From Phoebastria nigripes (taxonomy: Eukaryota; Chordata; Aves; Procellariiformes; Diomedeidae), in contig JAYKAV010000955.1 of assembly GCA_035582835.1 (NCBI GenBank), positions 1,487,311 to 1,551,310 on the forward strand: a stretch of DNA of 64,000 nt, in the 5' to 3' direction. Positions 10,532-23,480 of the stretch are shown here, one piece after another; position 1 is the stretch's first letter; every line of letters starts with the position of its first letter. The translations under genes and the position numbers were made by a program. The notes under the pieces are model-generated. The model was not told the DNA's origin. It did no database searches and worked only from the letters and a program-made list of their open reading frames with translations.

Positions 10532-13500
10532 GTTAAAATAAAAATGATGCTATAAGGACTGCTACATAAAGAGCAGAGAGACATGTGTACTTAAAAACAC
10601 ATACAAACCCAGGGAGACAGAAAGAAAATAGGCAAAAAGAAGAACGGGAAGGAGAACAATAACTCCCCTCCAGTAAGCCCTCCTGTGCTACTAAAGGCAC
10701 CAGTCTGTTACCAGGGAGGCTTCAGCAAGTCTGACCTGAATCCCTGCACTGAAATACAACCACCAAATCTACCATGTTATTATATGAACCATAAAATAAA
10801 CAGAATAATTCAGATGCTATTAAAAATTAATGTTATAATTTCTGAGAGCAACTCTTCATGATGTCCCTCATTTTAGTAGTCCTTAAAAACACCCTTCAGT
10901 GAAAAGGTCTGTATGGGGGGAAGTCTGGAGTAACTTGGGTCAAGAAAATCAGGTTTCTCACCTCAATAAAGACTCCTTTGAGGGGGAAGAATAGGATCTG
11001 AGTAACTTCCATATTTAATGGAATTAGAATTAAATGGATCTTTTCCATCTCTGCTGGCCTTTAAAAACCAGTTTGTAAATTATTTACTCCCACATCGACA
11101 TTAAGTTTTGCAACTGGGAATTCAAATAGCTCCCAGATAATGCATGAACTTAAAGAAAACTACTGCCTTCTCCTTTACATATAACAGCTCTGCAATGCTA
11201 ACAGACATAAAGCATAGTAAAAACAGAGGCAGTGGCCACAAAGCTAGCTTCAAGCAAGTAACCCCTCCAGGTCTAAAGATGAGACCTTAATTAATGTATC
11301 TTTCACATATGGTGATGTCTTCAACTGAATAAAATAATCCCATTCTCAGTCACTTGCCAAGTAGTATGACACACATCTTAATACTTTTGAAGAACAATAT
11401 TATACAACAACAGAAAAAAAGAAAAATACTTTTTAATTACCAATGGTTTGGAACATTTTCTGCCTAAACTTTTCCTCCCAAGCTTCCCCACAATTTTTTC
11501 CAGCACAAACAAATTAGCCATCTTCTTCCACCAGCAGTGACTACCTCTGTTCATCTATTCTGCAGCTAGTAAGATCACAGTCACTTATCCCTTAGTAACA
11601 CCANTTTCATTCTAGTGATTAAATCCACCCATTTAGGGTTCTACACTCAAACGTAATTGCACAGGTAATTTTAATTTGGCAGAACCTAACCACATAACAA
11701 GAGTCTGGTCCAGATTCAGGATTTAATCCTATACTTTCCAAGTGCACTATGGCATATTTCAATTATCTTACAGTAGCTACTACATCAGCCTTGGTCCCAT
11801 CTCTATCTCAGCCACCAGACTCTGCAGTTAGAGTTGTTCTTTTGGTTGTTCTTTCCATTTATTCTACTAAGCATCAAGTTTTACTGTGCTACCTGCGCTA
11901 CAAAGCCTGTCANAAAGGAAGCCTTGCAGTTTGCAGGGTGGTATCACCCATCAGGCGCACCTGAGATGTGATGGTGAGGAAGCCTGGCAAGCACCCGTGC
12001 AGAGCAGTCCCCTGGGACGGCCTGGGGAACCTGCTGGTGACAAAGGTAATTTGGGGCAGAGAAGAGGGGAAAGAAGCAAAGATTCAGCAATCAGAGGGCA
12101 GAGATTAGGATAAAAGAAAGAGGGGAAAAATTCTGCCAATTATCATGGTTGTACCACATTAGGCATATTTTCAAGTAGGAGAGAATGCATGATNGTAAGT
12201 TGTTACAGAAATGGGCTCCGTGGAGAGAGATGTCCATCCGCCCGCTCACATGTATGCAAGGAGCTGCCCTGGGGATTTTCCTCATGGAGCAGCTTCGACC
12301 CTTTCCCCTTTCCAAATGCCTGACAGAGCGTTAGGGAAGAGGACCCTTCACCCTTCCATCCCTGGTGGAGCGCAGCCCTGAACAACCCTCAGGACCAGTC
12401 CAGGTCAGCACAAAATTCACTTAAAACTATGCTCAGGTGACACACAGATGTGATCCCCTGAAGTCTCCTGGACCACAGTGGTGATTACCATCCATTATTT
12501 CCAGAAAGTTCATCATTAGATAATCTTTTTATTTTGGTTACTGTGAAAAAACAAGGTCGAATTTCAACATGGTGCTAATGGACACATGCAATCTGCAAAG
12601 CACAAATCTCAGATTGGCTCTGAGAGAGGTAAAAAAAAAACCCACCCTGAAACCTTATTTAAGACACTTTTCTTTATAGCTAATATTATTCATGAATCAA
12701 ATTGCGTTATTTTACCAATGGTCCATAAAACCCTATTAAAAACATAAATATACCAGTTGAACTTCAGGGAACTGTGTCGTTTTACTCATTTCTAAAAAGT
12801 CTACACTATTGATGAGAAAAAACTTTCCTAGCAATACAAATGACAGAGTGGCAGGCTGGAGTGATGGTGTACTTCAGGGTGATTTGTTCAGCGAAAACAA
12901 CAGGTGCAGCTGGCTTTTTCCAGCCATAAGTCTTTCCATTTGCAAGCTAATAGTAGGTTGCCAAGTCGATGTATGCCTCTGTAGTTTATGTTACATAGAA
13001 GGGATTTTTTTTTTTAAGTTGCGTAATTGTCACAGAAGTTTAATTTTAGAGGAACGAAGAATTCAAAGAACAGTTAATTAAACCCTCAAAAGCGATCTTT
13101 TATTAATTTAGGGGGGAAATGCCCATTCCATTCACAGAATAGCAATTAGGATAAGGGATAAATCAATACGTTTGCATTTATCAATCACTGTTATTCACCA
13201 AGCAGAATTCAAGAACTTTGATGAAGAATCTCCAATTCCTTCAGTCCTTAATTACAACACATTAACTTTTCATTAACTTCAAGCTTAGTAAAAAGCAACA
13301 GCAAGTCTTTGATGGTACCACTGTTGGCAGCGCCCCACGTTAGACGGTTTTGTGGAAGTTATTTGTGTTTAGCCAGTTATGCCATTGCTGTATCACAGCT
13401 ATACATCAATCAATAAGAAAATACCCCATGCCTCTTCATTTAAATTGACTCTCTGTACACTTTAAAGCTTTGCAGTAACTTTTAAGGTAACACATAACAC

Positions 13501-13611
13501 CACTCGGACTCTTAAAAAAGGGACAGTGAAGTGTGAAAGACATGCAGAGATTATTCAGGAATGCCTGCACTGCCAACGTGCAGCCCATCTGTATCTAGAT
13601 GAGGTTTAATG
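10532..13611. other. Non-coding, no gene seen
   Basis: AT-rich, with short frames only. A slightly GC-richer patch lies at about 11930-12330 without coding signature. A weak retroviral primer-binding-like motif lies at 13328-13356 and is discussed in the findings. Confidence 0.5.
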
Positions 13612-14030
13612 AGTGCTGAGTGGAGAGGGTTGATTCCTCCCCTCAATCTCCTGGCCATGCCCCTGTNCGTGGGGCCTGGGGCATTGCTGTCCCTCACTGC
13701 CACCAGGACCTGGGGCTCTGCAAGGTGCTCTTTCTTTCCAAGAGGCAGGACTTGGTGTTTGCCGCTGCCAAATCTCATGAGGTCCTTCTTGGGCCCATCC
13801 CTCTGGCCTGTCCTGGTCCCTCTGGATGGCAGCCGTGCCCCTGAGGTCCCCCCAGCTGGGTGTCCTTTCCAGACTCAATGAGGGTGCCCTCCGTCATCTC
13901 CTCTAGGTCCTGATGGACAGGTTAAACATGACAGGTCCTACACAAGCCCCAGCGGGACCACCCTGCCAANGGCCTCCAGGCAGAGCGCAGCACTAACCAC
14001 CACCCCCAAGCCCCTCCATCCCACCATTGC
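13612..14030 (-). mobile_element. CR1 LINE, antisense internal fragment (reverse transcriptase region)
   Basis: The plus strand reads as the reverse complement of CR1 ORF2. Blocks such as CTGTCCTGGTCCCTCTGGAT, TCAATGAGGGTGCCCTC, GGTTAAACATGACAGGTCC and CCCCAGCGGGACCACC correspond in order to the region at about 45240-45710 of the large CR1, around the PQGS and FADD motifs of reverse transcriptase. Both ends are missing and many substitutions and indels are present. Frames on either strand are shadows of the decayed ORF2. Confidence 0.75.
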
Positions 14031-17000
14031 TTTGCCCACCGCAACCATGGCCCAACTTCAGCACAAAAATACTGTGTGAGACAACGTAGAACCATTTAAC
14101 ATCAAGATAAACAGTGTTGACAGCTATGTCCTCATCCCCAAATCCAGTCATTCTGCCACAGAAGACAGTTGGGTTGGTCGGGCATAAATACCTGGCTACA
14201 GAACTTAACAAAAAAAGCAAAAACATGTCTCCCATGGTAATGACAGATAGATAAGAAAAATGGGGGAAATGATGAAAAATCATGCCAGGCAAAGATTTTT
14301 TTTTTTTCCCCCAGAAGCTTGTGCACATTTTTACTATTGATTTTGGTAGGACAAAAATTCCACCTGAACAAAAACTTCTGAAATAGGCAGGCAGAAGCAT
14401 ACGGACAAAACACTTTTTCATTTGGACATTTGACTCAGTTACGACTACGAAACTTTTTAATTTAAACTAAAGGTGACACAAGAAATCAGTCTTTAATGGA
14501 GCTATCACAATAATAAGCAAAAAAGCTGTAGGAGAGATGGAGAGGATGAATGAATGAGCACTGCCCAGGACCAGCTCTTTATACAGCATTATGTATTTTC
14601 AGAGACATTTCAAGGCTAGAGTGTAAATGTAAACATGTCAACAGACAAAGAGGAAGTGAATTTTAAGTACTAAGAAAAAAGCATAAATCCTCTTATTAAG
14701 AGAACAAACTATTTGGTATCCATTTTAGCTATATTAATTTGAGATTCTCTTTTTTCTTCTTTGGTCCAGCACCTGTCTGTGTTAAATGACAGTCTTATGT
14801 ATAGTCCAATTGAGTGAATCACAGTTTACAAAAAACACAAAAATTTTATAAACCATATATAAAATAAGGATGTACTTAAACTAATTTTACATGACAGTAT
14901 TTTTATTTTTCTGAAACCAGATTTTCCATTATTTATGGACTTATTTAAATGCATGGCATATTAAAGTAATTTCCAAAAGATTTAAAAATGAGACCTTTAC
15001 TATTAGAGGAAAGACTCCTATTACACAACTTCTCCTAGACCAGGATCAGATACCAGATGACAAACAGTTTTGTGTGTTTGTGGCTTTGGCATTATCGGTG
15101 GATGAGCTAGGTTTTTAAGCTGATGATGTGATCTGGACTGTTCCGACTTCCTTGTTTTATGCATGAGTGTGAGAAAAAAATTGCAATTGAGAAAGAAACA
15201 GCTATCACCCAGAACTCACAAAATGTGTGGATTTTTTAAAAGGTTAATATTTCGCTTAAAATGGAACTCAAACATATTCAACTAGCTACAGTTTCTGTAC
15301 TATGTGGAATGATATTTTTTCCACAGAACCACAAGAATCTCTTTTTTTAAAACAGTAGTTCTCTGTAGAATTTATTCAAGAGGTATTCTTATTTTGCCAG
15401 CAGCATGGAAGCACAAGTGCTTTGAACCTTTGTATGTTCAGTGGTTAGACTATGCAAGTTTTACAAATGCCTTGTTGAACTATGTAGTGTAAGAAGGTTT
15501 CAAAGCATACATATCTATATAGGTATATATCTGGCATTATTAAAAAATGTGGTCAGATATGATTACCATTAGAACTTTACCAAAAAAGAAGTAAAAAAAA
15601 TCAAGAGCAAATGGAGCTTATTTACTTATTTCTCAAATTAAACTGCAAGCACGACATATATTGTCAAATGCCCTACCTTGGAACCAACCACAACCATCAA
15701 ATGTGGCTGAGCAACCACATGCCAGAAGCGGGGTTCATTGGAGCAGGAAGGAGGGTTATAGTCCCCTCACTCACAGGGTAACATTTGAGTGACAAATTGG
15801 GATGTAAATGAGTATATTGTTGCTTTTGTAAGCGTGAAGTTTTACATTACACATACTTCATAGTGCAAATGCTGACAGCTGAAAAGCAGTATCTGCTTTT
15901 CTCCTTCCTCCAAGACAGACCCAGACCTTGCATCTGACCTTCAAAGCAAGCCACAAAACATTAGATCCCTCTCTTGGTGGCCACCTTCCCACCAGCGTGG
16001 CTGGTTCAACTGATTTACCCTGAATCCACATGANCACTAGATCTAACACAAGGGAAGATAAAGGACTACTCAGCAATGGGTCCCTGTTTTCTCCATAGCC
16101 CGTAGTTTCATCAAATTAGATATAACATCAGCCTGTTCCCTAAGTCAATCTTAAACAATCATTAAATGCTTTACACCACGATTTTAAACTTCTTTTCTCA
16201 CTGAGTGCCGCAAAATATTCATGCTTTCTCTACGCAGACACCAGTCCTTCTCCAGACAGTTAAACTCTGCAGCAAATTGAAGATCATCCAAGACTATAAG
16301 GAAGACATACAATAAAGGTAACATAAAAATATTATTATGAACACTGTATTAATTCACTGTCTCATTTATTCTTATGCAACACACACATTTGCACAAATAT
16401 ACAGTGCCACAGCATTTGGATCCAGTTTGTTGCATTACACCCAGAACTTTGCACAAAACCTATGTGCCTGAGGGATTTTTATTCTGTTCTTCAGGTGTCA
16501 GCAAATAATAGACAGACAGAAGTGAACTGCTGGATCTTTGCCTGAAATGCATACTTACCAGTCACCTCAATAAAATGTACAATGCTGTACTTGCGAGTAA
16601 ATCTATGAGCCAGATCAAGTACTTTGGGATATGGAGCTGAAGCATGTGTTTTCTTCTGGCATGAGGCACCTTCAAAATTCTTCAGATTTTTTTACTTCCC
16701 CTGCAAAAAGGGCTCCTTACAAGTCCAGGACAGACAGAAGGGTATGAGGCTCCTGCCATGAGCTTGCAGACTGCTTTCTGTGCCATCAGGGCAGCAGCAG
16801 ACCAGCAACATCTGGTGTGTCCAAGCACTTCTTGTTACTTCATTTGCACCCCTTCCTTTTTTACCAGGTCACTAGGAATGACATTGACAATAAAAATACT
16901 CTGCAAGTTTAGCATCATGACTTTTGGCAAGAACATTGCCACTGTTCCATAATGAACCACCATAGAGGCCATGCTGACAAACCAGGGCAAGACTCGGCTC

Positions 17001-20000
17001 CTACGAGCTGTCCCCAGGATTATGTTTCCCCACTAAACAGCTGTCTTCAATCACAAAGACTGCACTTCCTTTTTCGGCATTATTAATCTTATGAAAAATG
17101 GTCATTTTCCTAGTGGTTTGACATATTCCACGTGGCTGCTCAGCAACATCTTATATAGATGGTCATTTAAACCCTTTTTCACAATAAATGCCATATGGGA
17201 AGGTTGGAGAAACAGGTGATGTTCAGTTTGAGCCAGACTAGTGCTACTTTGACTCCAGCACTCTGATGAAAACAGGAATGAACGCAGGCTATCAGCTTAT
17301 CATTCCCACCGACTACACTGCTCGCATGGGGGTCTGGTCTGCGGTGCCATGGTGGAGGATGGATGAGTCACGACACAGCCTCACTACTAAAAACATGTAG
17401 CCAGATACACCCAAGTAAGGGCCTGCCAACTTCCAGAATAGGCAAGAATTTTCAAGCAAGTGAGTTTCTTGAGCTGGCACAGCAAGAAGAAAGAGCTAAA
17501 TTTTTTGAGGTGTTCCAGAAGAAAGTAGAAGTAAGGACTATCACGGAAAGGAGAGGAATGCCTCCCCAGGACAGCACTTATGTCACTAGCGTGGACTCAA
17601 AACCTGCAGTCTCAGCAAATGCACTGTTTACTTTGAGGTTGCTTGCTTTATATTTATCATTTCTAGATAGTACCGTATTTGTTATATTTCAGAAATTCCA
17701 GGAGTCAAAATGCAATTCATGTATTATACAAAAATAAGAGGAAAAGGAATTTTCATCCAAATACAATTCAATGCTTTTTGTTTACTAAACAATTTAAAGA
17801 AACACTCCAGAGACTGAAGCTTCCTAAAAGATCACACCAGATAAAAGTGGAAGAATTTTTCCTACAGCAGACAGGCAGAACAAAAAGGAGAGCAAGGAAG
17901 CAGAAGTAATGTGAAACATTTCAAGTCATGAAGAAAACATGAACTGTAAGTTAGATGCAAGTGTTAGAACTCCAGGAGGCTGTCAAGGAGCACCAATTAA
18001 TTTACATTTCCTCATGGGTAAATAACGAAAAAGTAACATTTCCAGAGATAGGAAAGCAAATGTATCATTGTATATATGGAATGAAATTGGGCATAACATG
18101 TACTGAGTTTTTACTTGATGCAATCGGCTCAGACTGGTGGTCTGCCACATCTCCTGATCGCTCAGAAAGTTTCTTTTAAAAAATCAGGACATCACCTGCT
18201 ATTTCCTACCTATCCCTATGAAGCGCACAGAAATCTAAGATAATGACAAAGAAGCCATAAATCAGTTAAAGGTGTCTGCATGGCCTATTATCTTCTTCAG
18301 AAGTTTCACACAATGTTCTGTTTATTAACAAAAACTGCAGCTCACCTTTAGTCCCAGATGAAACCAAATTCTCATCTAACAGCTCAATCACAACCCTGAA
18401 GTCAAATAAAGGCTTTCTTCCCAGCCTCCACAGCCTTTCAAGTGACTTATCCTGAGTATGTGCTAAGCTGTTATCCTGAGTCTCATGAGTATGTTCACGA
18501 CACACTGCTTAGGACACCCTCCTCAACGATGGTTCAGGCATGCATTGTACATTGACATGTCTTTGCTTTCGTATCACATGAGTAAGAGGCTGGAATACTT
18601 CCTCAGTTTGTTTGGCTGCTTTTTAAGGAATAAGGACGAAAAACTGATACAAGTCAAGACACCATGAGTTTGCAAAATCTTGACATTTTCTGAACTAACT
18701 GAACAGGAACTGAAACACAATCAAGAAAACAGATGGAGATGTTCTCCCCCCTGCACAGTGCTTCACACNGGGCAGACTTACAAAGGTGCCAAAAAAACAG
18801 TTAGTCAAAAGCTTCAGTGCTCCGTGAGGTGTTGAGACAACCTCAGCTCTTCTTCAGATGGCTGCTAGCATGAACTGAGGCTTCTTAGGCTCCTGATTTA
18901 CACAATTAGAAGATCTTNAGCACAATCTGATCCAAAGCCCATATGAGAACCTTCTGACTTATTCCCACCAGGGTTGACTCAGGTCAGTCTTCAAATACAT
19001 CAACTTAAAATCCAGCTTAAATCACCAGTGAAAAATACCTCATGTTTTGTCTACCAAAAAGACTGGTATCTGATTTTCAGGACTCTCAAATCTGATTAAG
19101 AGTAGCTTGTTGTAAAATGACATTAGGAATCCAAAATACAAATCCTAGAAAATAATTTTAAGAACAATTGAAATTAAAACATTTATTAGCAAAGCAAAAA
19201 ATAACTTACAGCCTCCTTATTTTCCCCTTCCTTATTCTTCTTGGAAACCAGCAGCTCTTACCAAGAATGTCGTTACTGCTGAGTTATTGCCAGAAGTCAC
19301 ACCTTGGGGATGGAATCTGCTTATATTACCCACACTCAAACATTACAATATCACAGGTACCTCACAAAGGGGTTTGCCTGTTTCTATGGTTTGTTTTGCA
19401 GATAACAAACACTTTCTACATATTGCTTTGGGATCAAGCAGATGATAAGGAGCCCAGTTTGGCACTGGTCTTAAGTCAGTTAAAAAAAAAAACAAAAAGT
19501 CAACAAAAAAACCCACCAAAAGGCAAAACAGCAGAGGGTCATAGTAGCTCTGGTTCAAGTTTCCTATGAGCACATGCAGCTGATCTTTGTAGTACCCAAA
19601 TCACAAAGGAATCAAAAGAATTAACTATAGCCTGATGGCCAATGTGATGCAGTGGAACATATTATTGCAGATACTAAGCCCCTTCTCACTGTAACAGAGT
19701 GATGCCCATTTAAAGACTAAGTTAAATAATGAGATCTTCCAAATGTGGGCACCCCTGTCCCTGAGTTTGCTTGATCTCAGCCTACCCAGTAAAAGCTGGG
19801 CTCTTTCTAGCCTCATTTTACTCCCTTTTCCTCTGTTTCACTTGACAGAGACTGGAGAGAGTCACAGACACCCACAGATCCTACCCAATACCCCTGCAGA
19901 TCCTCCGATAAGAATAAGCTGCNGGGGCCCCTCCATAGAGATTTCGTTAATTAACCCTTTCCTCACACCACCAGCCCCAAGACTCATGCACTCTGTCACA

Positions 20001-23000
20001 GACACTCAGGGTAGATTTAGAAGGTTGCTTAACACTCAACTCCCAGTGACCTCAAAGGAATCTGCAAATACTTATTGTTTCTGACAGGCCATGTATTTAG
20101 ATTGATAAACACAACCCTGTCAGATGAAAAAGGAGTTTCTATTTTCATTTCAGTTAAAAAGAATGAAAAGCATTCAGCATTTTTGGTGCCAAGTTTAAGC
20201 ACTTTAATTTTAAATTTCGGCTGAAACACTCATTAAAGTGATCTATGTCACCTTATCTTTTCCACCCAGACAGCTCCTTTAGTATCTGTCTTTAGATCTT
20301 TACCTCTTTAACAATTGTTTGTATTCAAACTAATTTTGTATTCAGTATCTCTTCTCCATCAGGTGACTTACTGAGTCTAGTTTTGTCCTACCTGTGTAAG
20401 AGACAATTTTTCAAATACAAACACTGCCTTTATATAATCTGCTGCTGAAGAAATGACTAAAGACAAAGATGCAAAAAAAGTGCTTAAGCTGAAAAATAAA
20501 GACTATTTAATTGCATGAAACAACCTGAAATAGACAAAATAAATTCTGTTTTTACAGAAAACACCCTTCTATTGCAATGTCACGGACAGGTGATTTTTGC
20601 TGGGGGTTTTTTTAAACAATGTGAAATAATTTGCTTTAAAGAAAGAGGGGGCCTGCAGATATGCTGAGCTAAAGTAATTGCCAGAACCACAGTGTCAGTG
20701 CTCCAATAAGAGTGTGCACAATGGGATAAATTCAGCTATAAACTAATGATTAAACAATTAAACAAGACAAAACAATTCATTCAGAATATGATGATCAAGT
20801 TTATTAAGAGTCTGTGAGTAGCTCTGCAGAATCCATCCCACTGCACTGACACTACCTCAAGCCCATGTGATGTTCTGCAGTCATCTGCAGTCACAGTATG
20901 GTGTCCCAAAGTCATCTCAGAGGTACAGGAAAATAAAAAGTTACGCAGTAATGTCCTTCTCTCTATCAGGATGTTAATGGAGTGTGAACTATATCAAATG
21001 AGCACAAGGAAGAACATTTGCTGCAAATTTTACTCAACAGCAGTTCAAGCTATCATACATCAGGAAATGAAAATAAGAGGTGAAGAGTACATATTTTATT
21101 ATTTCAACAACCTAGTGTACTAATGGAATAAAAATCTTTCCTCATAAAAAGACATTAGTCTATGCTGACCATACACTTTCTCTCTCCCCAGGAATGAACT
21201 GATACACAGCTGAGTCTACTTCAGTACCTACAAAATGAATTGTCAGTTGAAAACAACTAATATTCTTCTACTATATTTCACAGACTTGTTTTACAGCTTT
21301 TATTTTATGACTCACAGGTTAAAACCAAGTTCCTACAGTATGTGAGAAATTTTTGTTCTATGACCTTGAACACTACAGAAGTTATCAGACATTTTTTGTC
21401 AAACTTTCATAACATCTGCAGCTACAATATATGTCTATCCTATCTTTCAGGAATACAGACTGATGCTATTGAGCTGCTTATCATATCAGTTTTAAGGCAG
21501 CAAAGTAAATACTCTTCAGAAAGAAAAAATAAAAGTAGTAATAAGGAACGGGTGTTCGGATTTATCAATTCACAATACAACATGTGTTACGTGCATGGGC
21601 TTTGGGGTAAGATCGTTGGACTTTCATTTACAACACCTTAAGTTCGTTGTTCAAAAGGCTGATGGAAATATTTCTGGATTACATGCAGTTGCTGAAATTT
21701 TTAAGTAAAACTCTTACAGCTGTATAAATATTATTAAAGTATATATGTTACTCATACACATTTATTTTTTCTCATGCAGACTTTCAGACCACCAGAGGAC
21801 TCGCAGTTTCTACAACTCTAGAGTCAGACCAACAGCATTTCATGCAGGGATGAGAATTCAAGTTTAAGGATCCCTTTACTAACCTGGGCCATGCAAATAC
21901 TTCTTCCTCCTCCCTTCATGACAAATATAAATAAGGTTGTGTGCAGACATACTATGTAAAGCTTAGATTAGGGACAACCACTATGGGGGTGCCCTACTGT
22001 TTGCATCGAAGTCTTATCAGTGGTTCTGCATCAGCAGGGTTGACTGAACATATTCCTATTGCTCCCATATAGCATCCATCCACACTGTAATAGACATAGC
22101 GTCTTTATCAACTTTTCCCTTCTCCAAATCCCCTTTTGATTTTTCTCCTTTCTGTCTCTCTCTCCTTTCCCACAAGGACTCAAATATCCTGTATTTTTCT
22201 AAATAATTTGAACCTGGTATTCTCTACTGCTCTTTTCCTGCTGCTTGCTCCTGCCTCCGATCCCGCTCCGCTTTGCACAGCACATTCCCACTTTCCTCGG
22301 CAAGCCCAGGTCTTCCTCTCCACCTGCAGTAGCTGCTGTTCAACATGGCACTGAAGAAAATGCCTGTCCCCATGTGCAGAGCCTGTCCCTGTTTTACTTG
22401 TTAAAGAGAGGAATTACATAAAANCAGGGAATTTAGCTAAAAGAAAACCTAAGAGAGCGATTAAAAGACTAAAATAATTGCATGTGCCAGGACACTCTAT
22501 GAAGATACCATATAAGAAAGCCACAGTAAAAGCACAGCATGAGAGTAAAAAACACCAAACCCAAACAACAAAAGCAGTCTAACAGGTCTCCCCACGCCTC
22601 CATCTCCAAAAGACAGNATGAAGAAGAGAGCAAAGAAGGTTCTCGGACAGGAAAAATATTCTTCTAAAGAGAGACCATGCCCAAAAAGGAAAACAGAACT
22701 CATGAGCAAGAAAGGAGAAGATTACATGAGCCTTAGCAGTCCATTATAGGGAGTAAGTAAAGCAAACAAAATTTTTAAAAGACATGGAGTATTATGAAAC
22801 AGAAATGAGGAAACAATAGAAAGCTTCCCTCTATAATAAAATGATGCCAAGTATTAAAGGCCATTGCATCAAAAAANCCCAAAGCAAACAGAAAAATCCC
22901 AAGCTATTTAGATTTTAAAAAACCATTAACAAAAATAATTTGCAGTCTGTTCCACAAGCAACAAAGCAATATTAAGATACAAAGAACACGAACTGAAAAA

Positions 23001-23329
23001 AGACGCATTGAAAGAAGGAGCAAACATTGAAAGCAAGCATTTAGTGACCTCTCCTAATCAGGCTTTAAGAGCTCTAGTATTTTGTGAAATGTTTGAAATA
23101 TGCACTGACCTACTTAGGATGTTCACAACCAATTTAAAAAACAAAAGCCTGAAGTCTGGGAGCTGCTCAGTAAAGCCAGCGATTCCCCCTCCATTTAGTG
23201 CTGTGATAACTTTGAAAAGTACCGCTTTCCCCACAAACACTATCTCACTGTAACACTACTAATAATGATTTGGNTTCCAAATTAATCTTAAATATCCCGT
23301 TTCTGCCAAAAATGTAATCGCCTTCAAGC
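14031..23329. other. Long non-coding stretch, no gene seen
   Basis: AT-rich throughout. A frame of 124 codons at 17363-17737 (+) lacks splice or domain evidence. Minor items are an A/C-rich tract at about 19478-19520 and a 10-base tandem pair (TCTGCAGTCA twice) near 20875. No exon pair, repeat family or RNA gene could be supported. Confidence 0.5.
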
Positions 23330-23480
23330 CACAGAGTGCTGCGCTGCTAAAAGCTTACATCAGCATCGGGCAACGGGCAGNGCAGGGCACGCCTGGGTCT
23401 GTCCCGACACCTCTCCCCGGGGACACCCAGCAAACGGGAGCAGCCACGGGTGCTGGGGGGGTGTCAGCTGGCAGGGCAAA
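23330..23480. promoter_or_regulatory. Small CpG/GC-rich patch
   Basis: About seven or more CpGs in 150 bases, with CCCCGGGG and a G run, standing out from AT-rich flanks. It could be a small promoter or enhancer, or just a GC-rich relic. No coding exon was found next to it. Confidence 0.25.
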
